A stretch of DNA of 63,625 bases from JAKFEW01 sp036675505 (GTDB taxonomy: Bacteria > Cyanobacteriota > Sericytochromatia > S15B-MN24 > JAQBPE01): assembly GCA_036675505.1 (NCBI GenBank), contig JAKFEW010000091.1:1-63625 (forward strand), in the 5' to 3' direction. Shown piece by piece: positions 33,830 through 42,706 of the stretch. The notes below the pieces were generated by a model. That model ran no database searches and was not told the DNA's origin. It worked only from the letters and a program-made list of their open reading frames with translations. Every line of letters begins with the position of its first letter. Position 1 is the stretch's first letter. Made by a program: the position numbers and the translations under genes.

Positions 33830-35482
33830 TTAGAAACTCGGGGCCGAGTTGGCGAAGGAGTCGACCATTAATTGGACCGGTGTCAGGGCCTTCGCGGCGG
33901 GATCCCAGGACATTTTCACGATCCGGATCCGTTGCTGGCTGCTAGAGTTACCGATGAACTGCGTCGAAGCTCTCGCAGAGGAGGCTTCGGCGAGCATCAC
34001 GTAATACTTTCCATCTGCACCGCGCTCGACGAACCAAGGATAGCCATTTGTGAACGGCGTTTGCATCGCGGGAACGGCGTTGCCACCGGTGCCGGGACCG
34101 TAGTAATAGATGTTCTGGTCGAAGGTGTACCCCCAACGGGTGAACAACAATTCACTTGCGTCTTCCGCGAGCAGTTCTAGCCCGTATGCCGGGCCCGCAA
34201 CAATCCGCTGCGGCACGGCCACGGACGCCCCTTGCCGGAAAATGCCGCCGAATGCGGCCCAAACTGGCACACCGGGCACCGAGGACAAACCTGTCAGCGA
34301 ACTCGCCCACGACATGCTGTGGGGGAGGTAATAGTCGGTGGAGGTGGGATCTGCTTCTGGTACGCTCACCAACGGCTGTGTCGTCGGCAGACTCTCTTCG
34401 TATATATGCATGGATTCGACCCAGGGACCGTTGAGCGTGAGATTGCGCTTCGATACTGTCGAAAACACCACATGGCCGTTCGATTCGTTGACGGTGTTCG
34501 CAACGTGGTGCCAATTGGTTGATCCACTGACCTGGGGCACCAGGTTGTAGATTGTCGCGGTAGGCAACGACGGCTGAAGCGTATCCCACACAATGGCTCG
34601 CTCTGAGAGGCCATTTACCTGGCCGCGGAACTCGCCGCCAACGATTTCTCCCTCGGTCATAAAGTCGGTGCTGTCAGCGAAGTACGAGACCGGCTGCGGC
34701 AAGGAGAGATCGGGATTCACCTTGATGACCCGGGCGCGCCCACCGCCGATGGCAGTCAATCCCGGATCCCAGGCAAAGATGTAGATCGCGCCGTCGGCCC
34801 CCACCGAGAAGCCGGTGGCTCCACTCAGAAGCGCGCTCGGGAGAGGCAGTGGCGTTGGAGTCGGCGTAGGGGTCGGCGTAGGGGTCGGCGTAGGGGTCGG
34901 CGTGGACGTCGCTATCGGAGTTGGCGTCGGCGAGGCTCCCCCCGAGGGCGAAACGCTCGGAGCGGGGCTGTTGCAGCAATCGATCTTCACGGCCAACTGG
35001 CCGGTCTTGAAGTCGCACTGCAGCGTCTTGATGATCGTCTGGCCGGGCTGGATCGTGACGATGTCCTTGGCGAAGGCGACCACGTCCCCCCGGGAGCCGA
35101 TCGCCTGAAACTCGACATTGTAGGTGCCGTCGGGCACTCCATAGAACTCCGAGGTGAAGACGCAGCCTCCCCCGAAGTCTCCGAGGCTCACGGGAATTAC
35201 GAGGTCGTCGATCAGGTTGGGGCCGGAAATCCGGACCTTGAACGACCGAATGCGGGGATCCAGCGGACTGGTCGCTTGCTTGAGGTCGTACCCCGGCCTC
35301 TTGGCATCACAATCTCGCTCGAACACGAACGCCACGTCAGCGTCCGAGCCGATCTTCATCGACCCCTCGTATTTGGCGACGCGAGGCTTGCCGGGCACCG
35401 ATTGAGGCGGCGCCTGGCAGCCGAGCGCCACGGCGCCGGCCAGGATGCCGCCCATCAGGTAAAAACGGTGCTTATTTCTCAA
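33830..35482 (-). CDS. Lipoprotein with PT-repeat linker and propeller-like domain (paralogue 1)
   Basis: 550 residues from a TTG with GAGGAGA upstream. Signal ends AGAVALGCQAPP (lipobox cysteine near 22). Residues 55-150 hold a beta domain (PLDPRIRSFKVRISGPNLIDDLVIPVSLGDFGGGC, split by turns) shared with the upstream paralogue. A variable TPTPTP linker near 190-212 follows, then a beta-rich domain containing GADGAIYIFAWD and ERGADGKYYVMLAE that resembles propeller blades. The end VDSFANSAPSF matches the paralogue VDTFQNPAPSW. GC content of much of this gene is visibly lower than that of its neighbours, which suggests acquisition or relaxed selection. Function unknown. Confidence 0.8.
   Translation of the reverse strand: MRNKHRFYLMGGILAGAVALGCQAPPQSVPGKPRVAKYEGSMKIGSDADVAFVFERDCDAKRPGYDLKQATSPLDPRIRSFKVRISGPNLIDDLVIPVSLGDFGGGCVFTSEFYGVPDGTYNVEFQAIGSRGDVVAFAKDIVTIQPGQTIIKTLQCDFKTGQLAVKIDCCNSPAPSVSPSGGASPTPTPIATSTPTPTPTPTPTPTPTPTPLPLPSALLSGATGFSVGADGAIYIFAWDPGLTAIGGGRARVIKVNPDLSLPQPVSYFADSTDFMTEGEIVGGEFRGQVNGLSERAIVWDTLQPSLPTATIYNLVPQVSGSTNWHHVANTVNESNGHVVFSTVSKRNLTLNGPWVESMHIYEESLPTTQPLVSVPEADPTSTDYYLPHSMSWASSLTGLSSVPGVPVWAAFGGIFRQGASVAVPQRIVAGPAYGLELLAEDASELLFTRWGYTFDQNIYYYGPGTGGNAVPAMQTPFTNGYPWFVERGADGKYYVMLAEASSARASTQFIGNSSSQQRIRIVKMSWDPAAKALTPVQLMVDSFANSAPSF
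34859..34906. repeat. 12-bp tandem repeat coding a Thr-Pro linker
   Basis: Three exact plus one degenerate copy of ggcgtaggggtc (coding strand gives PTPT). The array lies in the interdomain linker of the lipoprotein, so copy-number change by multiples of 12 bp would alter linker length without a frameshift. Confidence 0.75.
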
Positions 35483-35551
35483 GACCTGTCTCCTCTTATC
35501 GCGCGGACCGGCGGCGCCGGCACCCCTTACCTCGAACGAAAATCATCACGG

Positions 35552-37138
35552 CTACCAGCTCGGTGCCGGGTTCTGGAACGTATCGACGATCAGCTTCGGA
35601 TCGACCAGCTTCTTGGCCGCCGCATCAAAGCGCAACTTCACGACGCGCACCTCGCGCTTGCCCGGGAATTCGTACATGTACGGGTCACCCGAGGCGGCGT
35701 CGAAGGCCAGCGGCCCTTCGGCCAGGAGCACGTAGTAGGCGCCGTCGGCACCCTTCTCGATGCGGTGCGGCGTGCCGGCGAGGAAGGTGTACGCGATGCT
35801 CGGCGCGGCGCCCGTGGCGAGGTCGTCGTAGTAGATGTTGGTGTCGCCTTCCTCGTAGGTCGTGAAGAACACCTCGCTCCGCAAAGGGACGATCTGCGCG
35901 AGGCCGTACGCGGGCCGCGAGACGAGCACCCTGGGCGGCGCGAGGTGATTCGACCCGCGCGTGAGAATGCCCTTCTTGCAGGTCCAGATCGGACCCATGA
36001 TGCTCACGCGATCGAGCGTCAGGCTGATCGGTCGCTCGACCGCCGCGCGGCGGTCGCCCTGCAAGGCCCGTCGGTCGACGTACATCGTCCCGTGGGCACC
36101 TGCGATCATATAGCCGGCGGCGTTCGCCGGGTCGACCGAGCCCGGCGCGATGATCTGCCCGATGAGCCCCGCGCTCGCGCCCCAGGGGCGCAGGAAATCA
36201 GCCTTGATCGTGTGCGAGGCGTAGCCGACTATCTGCATGCCGTCGCCAAGCTTCATGTAGGTCGTATTGGCGGAGTAAGACGCAGTCCCATACGTCAGGC
36301 GCTTCGGGACCACGCCCGCGAACGCTTGCAGCGTGGCCGGTCCGCGGGTGGCGACGGAGAGGTCACCCTCGTACACCACGTAGTCATGGGCCGGGTTCCT
36401 GGTACGCTCCAATACCCGCGTCGCGCCGCTCGGGGTGACCTCGACCGTCCGGCCGATGTGGTAATCATCCGGCCAAGGCTTCGGCTTCAGCCCGAACAGG
36501 TACACGTTGCCCTGGTCGTCCGCGTGCAGCCCATGGATCCGGTCGAATAGGCCCGCGATCGGCGGGAGTGGTCCCGGCGGGGGGAACGTGGAGATGGGCG
36601 AAGGCGAGGGGGTCGGGCTCGGAGACCCGCAGGGCCCCACGCAGACGACGATGCGACCGGTACTGAAATCGCACCGGAACGTGATGGTCTTGGGCTTCGT
36701 CGGATCGACGGACTCATGGCCCTTCGCGTGGGCGATCACGTCGCCAATCGCGTTATAGGCGTTCAGCGTGACGAGGTAGGTCCCGGGCGGCAGGTCGTAC
36801 ACCTCCGAGAGCCACTGGCACCCGCCGTTGAAGTCCGCGCGGCTCACCGGGATCTCGAGGGCCTTGATCAAGGCGGGGCCGCTGATCGAGATATCGAAGC
36901 GGTCGATGCGTGGATCCAGGCCGCCAGGGGCCTGCGCCAGGCCGTAGCCCGCGGGGCGATCCGGGCAGCCGCTGTCGAGCACGATCGACATCGGCGCGAC
37001 GGGCGCGAGCTGCATGGCGCTCTCACGGACCACGACGCGCGGCTGCGCGGCTACCATCTGCGGCGGCGCCTGGCAGCCCAGCGCGACGGCGACGGCGAGC
37101 ACACTGGTCGAAAGAAATAGGCGCGAATGGAGCTTCAT
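35552..37138 (-). CDS. Lipoprotein with Pro-rich linker and propeller-like domain (paralogue 2)
   Basis: 528 residues. Signal ends VAVALGCQAPPQ, as in paralogue 1. The N-terminal domain (LDPRIDRFDISISGP, IPVSRADFNGGC, LPPGTYLVTLNAYNAIGDV) is clearly homologous to the downstream gene. The linker is shorter (SPTPSPSPISTFPPPGP). The C-terminal domain includes LHADDQGNVYLFG and IEKGADGAYYVLLAEG. It lies 69 bp upstream of paralogue 1 on the same strand and 8 bp after the propeller lipoprotein, so the three form one likely operon of surface or periplasmic lipoproteins. Confidence 0.82.
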   Translation of the reverse strand: MKLHSRLFLSTSVLAVAVALGCQAPPQMVAAQPRVVVRESAMQLAPVAPMSIVLDSGCPDRPAGYGLAQAPGGLDPRIDRFDISISGPALIKALEIPVSRADFNGGCQWLSEVYDLPPGTYLVTLNAYNAIGDVIAHAKGHESVDPTKPKTITFRCDFSTGRIVVCVGPCGSPSPTPSPSPISTFPPPGPLPPIAGLFDRIHGLHADDQGNVYLFGLKPKPWPDDYHIGRTVEVTPSGATRVLERTRNPAHDYVVYEGDLSVATRGPATLQAFAGVVPKRLTYGTASYSANTTYMKLGDGMQIVGYASHTIKADFLRPWGASAGLIGQIIAPGSVDPANAAGYMIAGAHGTMYVDRRALQGDRRAAVERPISLTLDRVSIMGPIWTCKKGILTRGSNHLAPPRVLVSRPAYGLAQIVPLRSEVFFTTYEEGDTNIYYDDLATGAAPSIAYTFLAGTPHRIEKGADGAYYVLLAEGPLAFDAASGDPYMYEFPGKREVRVVKLRFDAAAKKLVDPKLIVDTFQNPAPSW

Positions 37139-37146
37139 TTCGTCCC

Positions 37147-38478
37147 CTACCGCGCCAGCTGCTTGACGACGGCGTTCGCCGTGTCCACCACCCAGGCGTT
37201 GCCCGCGGCATCCAGCGCGAGGCCCACAGGCGCCCCACCGACCGGGATCGTCGTCACGTGCGAGCCCGCGAGCAGGCTCACGGTGCCGTCGCCCTGGTTC
37301 GCGACCCAGCGGCGGCCCTGCTGATCGATAGCGATCGCGCTCGGGGCCGCGCCGACGGCACGGATCGACTGGATCGCGCCGTCCATGTCGAGCTCGTACA
37401 GCCGATCGTCCCCGCGCGTCACGACCCAGGCGTGGCCGGCGGCGTCGACCGCCACGTCGGCCGGGTAGCGGCCGACGCCGGTCTCGCCCTGCGGCGTGCC
37501 CTCGGCGAACAGCCGCAGCACGAGGTCGCGCCGTGCGCTGACCACCCAGACGGTGTCGTCGAGCCCGACCGCGAGGGCTGCCGGCTCCTTCTCGACCCTG
37601 TAGGAATCGAAGGGCGTGCCATCCGGGTGGAGCACCGTGACGGTCTTCTTGTCGAGGTGCGAGATCCAGACGCGGCCCCAGTCATCGAGCGCGAGGTCCC
37701 AGGGCGTCTTGTCGACAATCGTCCGCCCGACCTCCTGGCCGTCGGGCCCCAACTGAACCACCGCGTTGCTGCCCGACACCGCGACCCAGGCGTTGCCGTC
37801 ATGGTCGACCGCCACGCTGCGCGGCGCCTCGCCCACGTAGGTCGTGCCGAGCGGCGTGCCGGCCGACGACAGGCGGCTCACGGTGCCGTCGCCGGTGTTG
37901 GTGACCCACACCTGGTCGCCCACGGCCACCCCGGCCGGCTGCGACCCGACGGCGGCTGTCGCGAGCACGGTCCCTGTCGGTGGACCCGCGGGCGAGGGCG
38001 AAGGCAGCGGTGAGGCCGACGGGCAGGCGATCGGGACGGCGAGGCCCGCCGCCAGCGGCGCGAGCGCGAGTTCAATCGTCGCCGACCGACCAGCCGTGAT
38101 GGTCGCCGAGCCGGTGGCCGATGCCGTCGCCCGGCATTCGGCATCTACGGCCGTCGCCGTGATCCGGATCGCGCCCGGCGGCAGGCTCTCGAACGTGACC
38201 TGACCACTCGGCATGTCCAGGTCGGTCGACTCGACTCGGCGGGTGATCGGCTTGACCAATGCCTCGCCTTCGATGCTGACGACGATCGCGACGCCGCCTG
38301 CACCTTCCACGTCCAATACACGCCCTGCAAAACCGACGGCAAGCGCCGCGGGAGCGACCTGCCAGCCGAGCACGACGTCCGCCCTCGACGCCGGGGCGGG
38401 GGCATCGGGATAAGGCGAGCATGCGGCCGAAAGCGCGATGACCGGGGCGATGATGAAGCAAGAACGAGTGGAAATTAT
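37147..38478 (-). CDS. Six-bladed NHL/Vgb-like propeller lipoprotein with non-standard start
   Basis: About 443 residues. Residues about 165-443 contain repeated blades (GVAVGDQVWVTNTGDGTVSRL, SVAVDHDGNAWVAVSGSNAV, DLALDDWGRVWISHLDKKTV and three more, all of NHL/virginiamycin-B-lyase type). Upstream of the first GTG (38373) the frame stays open and encodes a complete lipoprotein signal, SCFIIAPVIALSAAC, with no ATG, GTG or TTG. An AAGGTG ribosome site at 38487-38492 is 8 nt from an ATA (38478) and 11 nt from an ATT (38475), so an AUA or AUU start is inferred. If GTG 38373 is the true start, the protein would lack a signal. Confidence 0.78.
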   Translation of the reverse strand: MISTRSCFIIAPVIALSAACSPYPDAPAPASRADVVLGWQVAPAALAVGFAGRVLDVEGAGGVAIVVSIEGEALVKPITRRVESTDLDMPSGQVTFESLPPGAIRITATAVDAECRATASATGSATITAGRSATIELALAPLAAGLAVPIACPSASPLPSPSPAGPPTGTVLATAAVGSQPAGVAVGDQVWVTNTGDGTVSRLSSAGTPLGTTYVGEAPRSVAVDHDGNAWVAVSGSNAVVQLGPDGQEVGRTIVDKTPWDLALDDWGRVWISHLDKKTVTVLHPDGTPFDSYRVEKEPAALAVGLDDTVWVVSARRDLVLRLFAEGTPQGETGVGRYPADVAVDAAGHAWVVTRGDDRLYELDMDGAIQSIRAVGAAPSAIAIDQQGRRWVANQGDGTVSLLAGSHVTTIPVGGAPVGLALDAAGNAWVVDTANAVVKQLAR

Positions 38479-38608
38479 GGGATCACACCTTACAAAAACC
38501 GAGCTTGAAACGAGTGCTCACTTTACCAGCCAAGCGAGATACCCACATCAAAGGATGATTGGCCGTCGATTAAATCTTTGTTAGGTCACCGGGCGACGCT
38601 CGCGCTTC

Positions 38609-40021
38609 TCAGAACTGGAAGTAAATGAACGCGCTAGGCCGGTCGAGCACGAGCAAGGCCGCGAGAAACAACGCCGCCGTGGCCGACGCCCACATGAGCC
38701 CCGGCCGCAGCCGCTGCGCGACCGCCGGCGCGTTGGGCGCGAGCCACACCCAGGCGAGCAGGCCGAGCAGCACGAGCAATTGCTCCCGCGCGAGCAGCCC
38801 CGAGGCCTTGTAAGCCAGGTTCGCCGACGTGAAGCCGGACAATCCGGCCATGCCGGCGAGGAGCTTGCCGGCCGCCTGGAAGTCCGGTGCGCGGAAGAAG
38901 ACCCAGGCCACCACCACGGCCAGGAACGTGACCAGGCGCCCGGCCCACGCGCCCGCGCGGCCGAGGTCCGGCAGCCGCCCGGCGAGCGCGCGGAAGCCAT
39001 GGTTGATCACCAGGTACAGCCCGTGCAGGGCGCCCCAGAACACGAAGGTCCAGGCCGCGCCATGCCACAGGCCGCCGATCAGCATGGTGAGCAGCAAGTT
39101 GAGGTAGCGCCGCACCTTGCCGTGCCGATTGCCGCCGAGCGCGATGTAGACGTACTCGCGCAGGAAGGCCGACAGCGTCATGTGCCAGCGCCGCCAGAAC
39201 GCGATGATGTCCGTGGCCTGGTACGGCGAGTCGAAGTTGAGCGGCAGCTTGAGGTTGAAGAGCAGCGCGAGGCCGAGCGCCATCTCGGAATAGCCCGAGA
39301 AGTCGTAGTAGAGCTGGAAGGTATAGGCCAGCGCGGCCGCCCAGGCGTCGAAGAAGCCCACCGTGGCGGCCTGGTCGAAGGCCGGCACGACCCACGGGGC
39401 GAGCGTATCGGCGATGGCCACCTTCTTGAAGAGCCCGCAGGCCAGCAGGAACGCGCCCAGGGCCAGGTTGCGCGGGTCGGGCACGAAGATGCGCAGGCGC
39501 TGGAGCTGCGGGATGAACTGCGCATGGTGGACGATCGGGCCCGCGATCAGCTGCGGGAAGAAGGTCACGAACAGCAAGAAGTCCCGCAGACGGTAGTTCG
39601 CGGCGTGGCCCTTGTGGCTGTCCACCAGGAAGGCGATCTTCTGGAAGGTGATGAACGAGATGCCGAGCGGCAGCACCACGTCGAGCCGCCCCAGCGAGGC
39701 ACCGGTGAGCTGCCCGGCGGTGTCGAGGAAGAAGTTCGCGTACTTGAAGTAGCCGAGCACCAGCAGGTTCGCCACGATGCCGAGGGTCAGCAGCCGGCGA
39801 TCCGGTTGGGCCGCGAGCTGCCGGCCCACCAGGTAGTTGAAGGCCACCGACAGGCCGAGCAGCGGCAAGAAGCGCCAGTTCCAGTAGGCGTAGAAGACGC
39901 ACGAGGCGGCGACCAGCGAGGCCACCGCCCAGCCGACCGCGCGCAGCCGCGCGAGCCCGTACCACATGGCGAGCACGAGCGGCAGGAAGACGAACAGAAA
40001 CTCGTAGGAGTTGAAGAGCAT
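38609..40021 (-). CDS. MBOAT (AlgI-type) O-acyltransferase (2)
   Basis: 470 residues. Starts MLFNSYEFLFVFLPLVL as many AlgI homologues do. Diagnostic segments: LPLGISFITFQKIAFLVDSHKG, LFKKVAIADTLAPWV, YYDFSGYSEMALGLALLF, FWRRWHMTLSAFLREYVYIALGGNR, and catalytic His in GGLWHGAAWTF near residue 318. Ends SAFIYFQF. The SGNH partner gene lies 4 bp upstream on the same strand, so this is a classical two-gene acylation module. Confidence 0.94.
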   Translation of the reverse strand: MLFNSYEFLFVFLPLVLAMWYGLARLRAVGWAVASLVAASCVFYAYWNWRFLPLLGLSVAFNYLVGRQLAAQPDRRLLTLGIVANLLVLGYFKYANFFLDTAGQLTGASLGRLDVVLPLGISFITFQKIAFLVDSHKGHAANYRLRDFLLFVTFFPQLIAGPIVHHAQFIPQLQRLRIFVPDPRNLALGAFLLACGLFKKVAIADTLAPWVVPAFDQAATVGFFDAWAAALAYTFQLYYDFSGYSEMALGLALLFNLKLPLNFDSPYQATDIIAFWRRWHMTLSAFLREYVYIALGGNRHGKVRRYLNLLLTMLIGGLWHGAAWTFVFWGALHGLYLVINHGFRALAGRLPDLGRAGAWAGRLVTFLAVVVAWVFFRAPDFQAAGKLLAGMAGLSGFTSANLAYKASGLLAREQLLVLLGLLAWVWLAPNAPAVAQRLRPGLMWASATAALFLAALLVLDRPSAFIYFQF

Positions 40022-40025
40022 CGGC

Positions 40026-41171
40026 CTAGCGCACCCCGAGCTCTTGGCGCAGCTGCCCGAGCAGGCGCAGGTCGGCCGGGTCGCGGGCCGCCCAGGCCGC
40101 CCGCTCGGCGCGCAGCTGGGCGATCGAGGCCTCGACGTTCGCGGCCGTCACCAGGCGACCGAAGCCGGGCGGCACGCCGGGCCCGCCGTACATGCGCTGG
40201 AGCACGAGGTCGCCGGCCGCAGGGCGGTAGTGCGTGACGTCGAGGTAGTGCCGCATCCTCGCCGCGAGGGGCTCGGTGGTCACGGCGTTGTAGCCCGAGA
40301 AGTCCCAATACGGCGTGACGGCCGCGAGGTCGCGCTTGACGCGCTCGAGCTCCGCCCAGGCAGGCAGGCCCCAGGCGCCTTCGTACTCCAGGGCGTGGCC
40401 GGGCGCGACGAAGACCGTGAGTCGCACGCCGCCCGCGCGGCAAGCCTCGACCATCGCGCGCAGCCAGGCCAGCTGGCCGGGATCGTAGATCTGGCCGATC
40501 GGTTCCTGGCCGTAGCGCCGCGCGCCGTAGCGGTAGGCCCTGTAAGTCCCAGACAGCTCGAGGCTCGCGATCCAGGGCTGGCTGAGGTCGCGGCCATCAG
40601 CCGCGTAGACGCGCGCGTCGGGTGCCCGGCGCGAGGCCTTGATCGTCGCCGCGGCGTCGCTGAGCGCCGTGACCGTGAGGGTGTGGCGCGCGAGGTCGGC
40701 GAAGGGCAGCCAGCCCCAGCCGAGGTGGCGCGCCGCTTCCGCCACGCGCGCACGTGCGGCCGCGGTCGGCCGCAGGAACTCCTGGTGCCCGAGGCCGAGC
40801 ACCACCTCCTCGAGATCCGGTCGGTGGCGGCGGACGTGCGCGAGGACCGCCGGGAAGGCGTCGGCGGCCAGGCCGCCGACGCCCATGTTGTACGCCTCGC
40901 GGCCGGTGAGCCGGGTGTAGGTGGCCGGATCGAGGCCGTACTTCACGCGCGAGGTGCCGATGAAGACCGCGGACGTCGGGCGGCGGGCGTAGGCCGCGGC
41001 CTTGTAGGTGACCTCGTAGCGGTGCTGGTTGACCTTGTAGCTATTGAATCCCGCGATCGCGGGCGTGCCCCACAGCCCGACCGCGTCCACCGCCACGGTG
41101 AACGCCGCCACGGTCGTGAGCACGCTCGCGACGAGGCCGAGGACCCACTGGTTGTGCCGGCGGTATTGCAT
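40026..41171 (-). CDS. Membrane-anchored SGNH/AlgJ-like partner of MBOAT 2
   Basis: 381 residues. One N-terminal helix (VLGLVASVLTTVAAFTVAV), then a periplasmic domain. Block I is VFIGTSRVKYGLDP near 70, block with GVGGLAADAF near 98, and the C-terminal catalytic pair in YLDVTHYRPAAGD near 310 (D-x-x-H). This is the architecture of DUF1574/AlgJ-type proteins that complete acyl transfer to a glycan. A TACAAT box is found 19 nt before the ATG. Confidence 0.8.
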   Translation of the reverse strand: MQYRRHNQWVLGLVASVLTTVAAFTVAVDAVGLWGTPAIAGFNSYKVNQHRYEVTYKAAAYARRPTSAVFIGTSRVKYGLDPATYTRLTGREAYNMGVGGLAADAFPAVLAHVRRHRPDLEEVVLGLGHQEFLRPTAAARARVAEAARHLGWGWLPFADLARHTLTVTALSDAAATIKASRRAPDARVYAADGRDLSQPWIASLELSGTYRAYRYGARRYGQEPIGQIYDPGQLAWLRAMVEACRAGGVRLTVFVAPGHALEYEGAWGLPAWAELERVKRDLAAVTPYWDFSGYNAVTTEPLAARMRHYLDVTHYRPAAGDLVLQRMYGGPGVPPGFGRLVTAANVEASIAQLRAERAAWAARDPADLRLLGQLRQELGVR

Positions 41172-41256
41172 CGGGGCTTCGAAAGGTGATTGTACGACCT
41201 ATCGGCCGCCCGGGCATGGGCCTTGAGCGCGACCGTTTCATTTCAGGCAACCGAGG

Positions 41257-41420
41257 TTGACACTCCCCACGGCCAAAAGCCGGGGGATTCTTGTTTCGCA
41301 GGAGCCGCCACTGCTAAGCCCCTCCACAAGCATTGAGGACGACGAGCCCCGCCGCCCTGATGTTCAGACTGGCGTTCCAGTCTCGATCGATGACCGTGCC
41401 GCAGCCGCCGCACGCATAGG
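41257..41420 (-). ncRNA. Predicted omega-RNA (reRNA) of TnpB
   Basis: In this family the TnpB guide RNA is made from the 3' part of tnpB through the right end. Here the right-end hairpin (41265-41286) is present, and the guide would be the flanking DNA below 41257, starting CCTCGGTTGCCTGAAA on the minus strand. The 5' boundary is a guess. Confidence 0.5.
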
Positions 41421-42441
41421 TGCGGACAGAAAGCGGCATGGGCTTCTTTTCGCCGCAGGTCGAGCACGTCTTGGAGGTGGCCTCGAAGCGTCCGATCCGA
41501 ACGAAGTGCTTGCCAGCCCACTCGGCCTTGTATTTGAGCATAGCGAGGAACAGCCCCCAACCCACGTCGCTGATGGCGCGGGACAGGTGCCGGTTCTTGA
41601 CCATGCCCTTGATGTTGAGATCCTCCACCGCAATCACGTCGTGGTTCTTGACGATCGTGGTGGAAGCCTTGTGGGCGAAGTCTTTCCGAGCGTTCTTGAC
41701 CTGGATGTGCAGCTTGACGACTTTCGCCATCTGCTTCTTCCAGTTGTTGCTCCGCTTGGTCTTGCGGCGCAATCGTCGTTGGGCCTGCTTGAGCTTGGGG
41801 AGGGCTTTGCTCATGAACCGTGGGTTCTCGATGTCGGTACCATCTGACAGGAAGGCGAAGCGCTTGAGCCCCACGTCGATGCCGACGGCCGTTTCTTCCG
41901 CGACGGTCACAGGCGCGAGGTCCGGCAACTCGACCTCGCAAGCCAGGCTGATGAACCAGTGCTCACCCTCTCGCTTGATGGTCGCTTGCAGGATCTTCCC
42001 TTCGACGGGCCGGGAGTCGCGGTACTTCACCCAGCCGATCTTGGGCAGGTAGATCCGCCCGCCCTCGACCTTGACGCCTTGCGGGTAGCGGAAAGCGTCC
42101 TTCTGGCCTTTCTTCTTGAACTTCGGGAAGCCGGGAGCCTCGCCTGCCTTCACATGCCGGAAGAAGTGCTGATAGGCCGTATCCAAATCCTTGAGGGCCT
42201 GCTGCAAGACCTGCGAGTGTATCTCGCCCAGCCAGGCGGTATCCTTTGCCTTCTTGAGATCCGGCAGCACCTTGCACTGGTCGGCGTAGGAAAGCGTCTC
42301 GCCCTCCGTCTCGTAGCTCGCCTTCCTTGCAGCCAGGCCCTGGTTGAATACGAAACGGCAACACCCGGCGAAGCGGGCAAAGAGCTGTCGTTGAAGCGCG
42401 TTGGGTTCAAGCCGGTAGCGGAAGGTTTTGGCAATGATCAT
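41314..42441 (-). CDS. tnpB: TnpB RNA-guided nuclease, full length
   Basis: 375 residues, typical length. RuvC residues D189 (GIDVGLKRFA), E273 (AVEDLNIKGM) and D354 (IDRDWNASLNI) are intact, as is the zinc finger (C326, C329, C344, C347). The N-terminal helix-turn-helix/OrfB region begins MIIAKTFRYRLEPNALQRQL. The protein should be able to cut DNA guided by its omega-RNA. The ATG overlaps the TGA of the tnpA remnant. Its sequence is far from the TnpB at the window start. Confidence 0.95.
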   Translation of the reverse strand: MIIAKTFRYRLEPNALQRQLFARFAGCCRFVFNQGLAARKASYETEGETLSYADQCKVLPDLKKAKDTAWLGEIHSQVLQQALKDLDTAYQHFFRHVKAGEAPGFPKFKKKGQKDAFRYPQGVKVEGGRIYLPKIGWVKYRDSRPVEGKILQATIKREGEHWFISLACEVELPDLAPVTVAEETAVGIDVGLKRFAFLSDGTDIENPRFMSKALPKLKQAQRRLRRKTKRSNNWKKQMAKVVKLHIQVKNARKDFAHKASTTIVKNHDVIAVEDLNIKGMVKNRHLSRAISDVGWGLFLAMLKYKAEWAGKHFVRIGRFEATSKTCSTCGEKKPMPLSVRTYACGGCGTVIDRDWNASLNIRAAGLVVLNACGGA

Positions 42442-42655
42442 CGGGCCTCGCTCCGCTTCTGGTTCTCGATGTACTGCTTGACCACGGCTAAAGGCGAGCC
42501 TCCCACCGTCGAGACGAAGTATCGGCCACCTCTCGCAGGATCGCTTTCAGGCGTTCGTCTACCCCATTGACGAGCACAGGCCGCCGGTTCTTCGGGCACC
42601 AGACAACGTAGTCCTTGCAGGAATAAACGACGTTCCGGTTGCTCTTGTACTCCAC
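42438..42655 (-). pseudogene. tnpA: tnpA (Y1 HUH transposase) with internal deletion and frameshift
   Basis: The first 44 codons from a GTG (EYKSNRNVVYSCKDYVVWCP, then RRPVLVNGVDERLKAILREVA) match the IS200/IS605 TnpA N-terminus. The C-terminus (RYFVSTVGGSPLAVVKQYIENQ) continues in another frame from about 42524. Roughly 60-65 residues between them, including the HUH metal-binding motif, are missing. The catalytic-tyrosine helix (VKQYIENQ) remains. The gene cannot make an active transposase. Confidence 0.88.
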
Positions 42656-42662
42656 TCCAAGA

Positions 42663-42668
42663 ATTATA
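42663..42668 (-). promoter_or_regulatory. -10 box of tnpA/tnpB (leaderless type)
   Basis: TATAAT on the minus strand, 7 nt before the GTG at 42655. Spacing is the same as for the tnpB gene at the window start. Confidence 0.55.
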
Positions 42669-42683
42669 GAGCAATGAGACAGG

Positions 42684-42701
42684 CAATGCAAACATATGTT
42701 C
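42684..42701 (-). repeat. Shared IS left-end motif, copy 2
   Basis: Identical over 18 bp to 1112-1129, with the same 5-nt gap to ATGAA (42707-42711) on the outer side. Confidence 0.7.
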
Positions 42702-42706
42702 CATCC

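Larger units (their letters stand above)
41257..42706 (-). mobile_element. IS200/IS605-type element with intact tnpB and deleted tnpA
   Basis: Left end (high coordinate) is flanked by TTCAT on the minus strand at 42711-42707 and carries the shared 18-bp motif. The right end (low coordinate) carries the typical hairpin CCCCCGGCttttGGCCGTGGGG and ends in TCAA at 41260-41257, the usual family right-end tetranucleotide. Gene order is tnpA remnant, then tnpB, overlapping by ATGA. The element lies between the SGNH gene and a truncated propeller gene. Confidence 0.85.

Noticed and set aside
38479..38608. AT-richer intergenic stretch as possible regulatory RNA
   Set aside because: No stable hairpin or conserved riboswitch core is visible; it probably only contains the promoter of the propeller lipoprotein operon.
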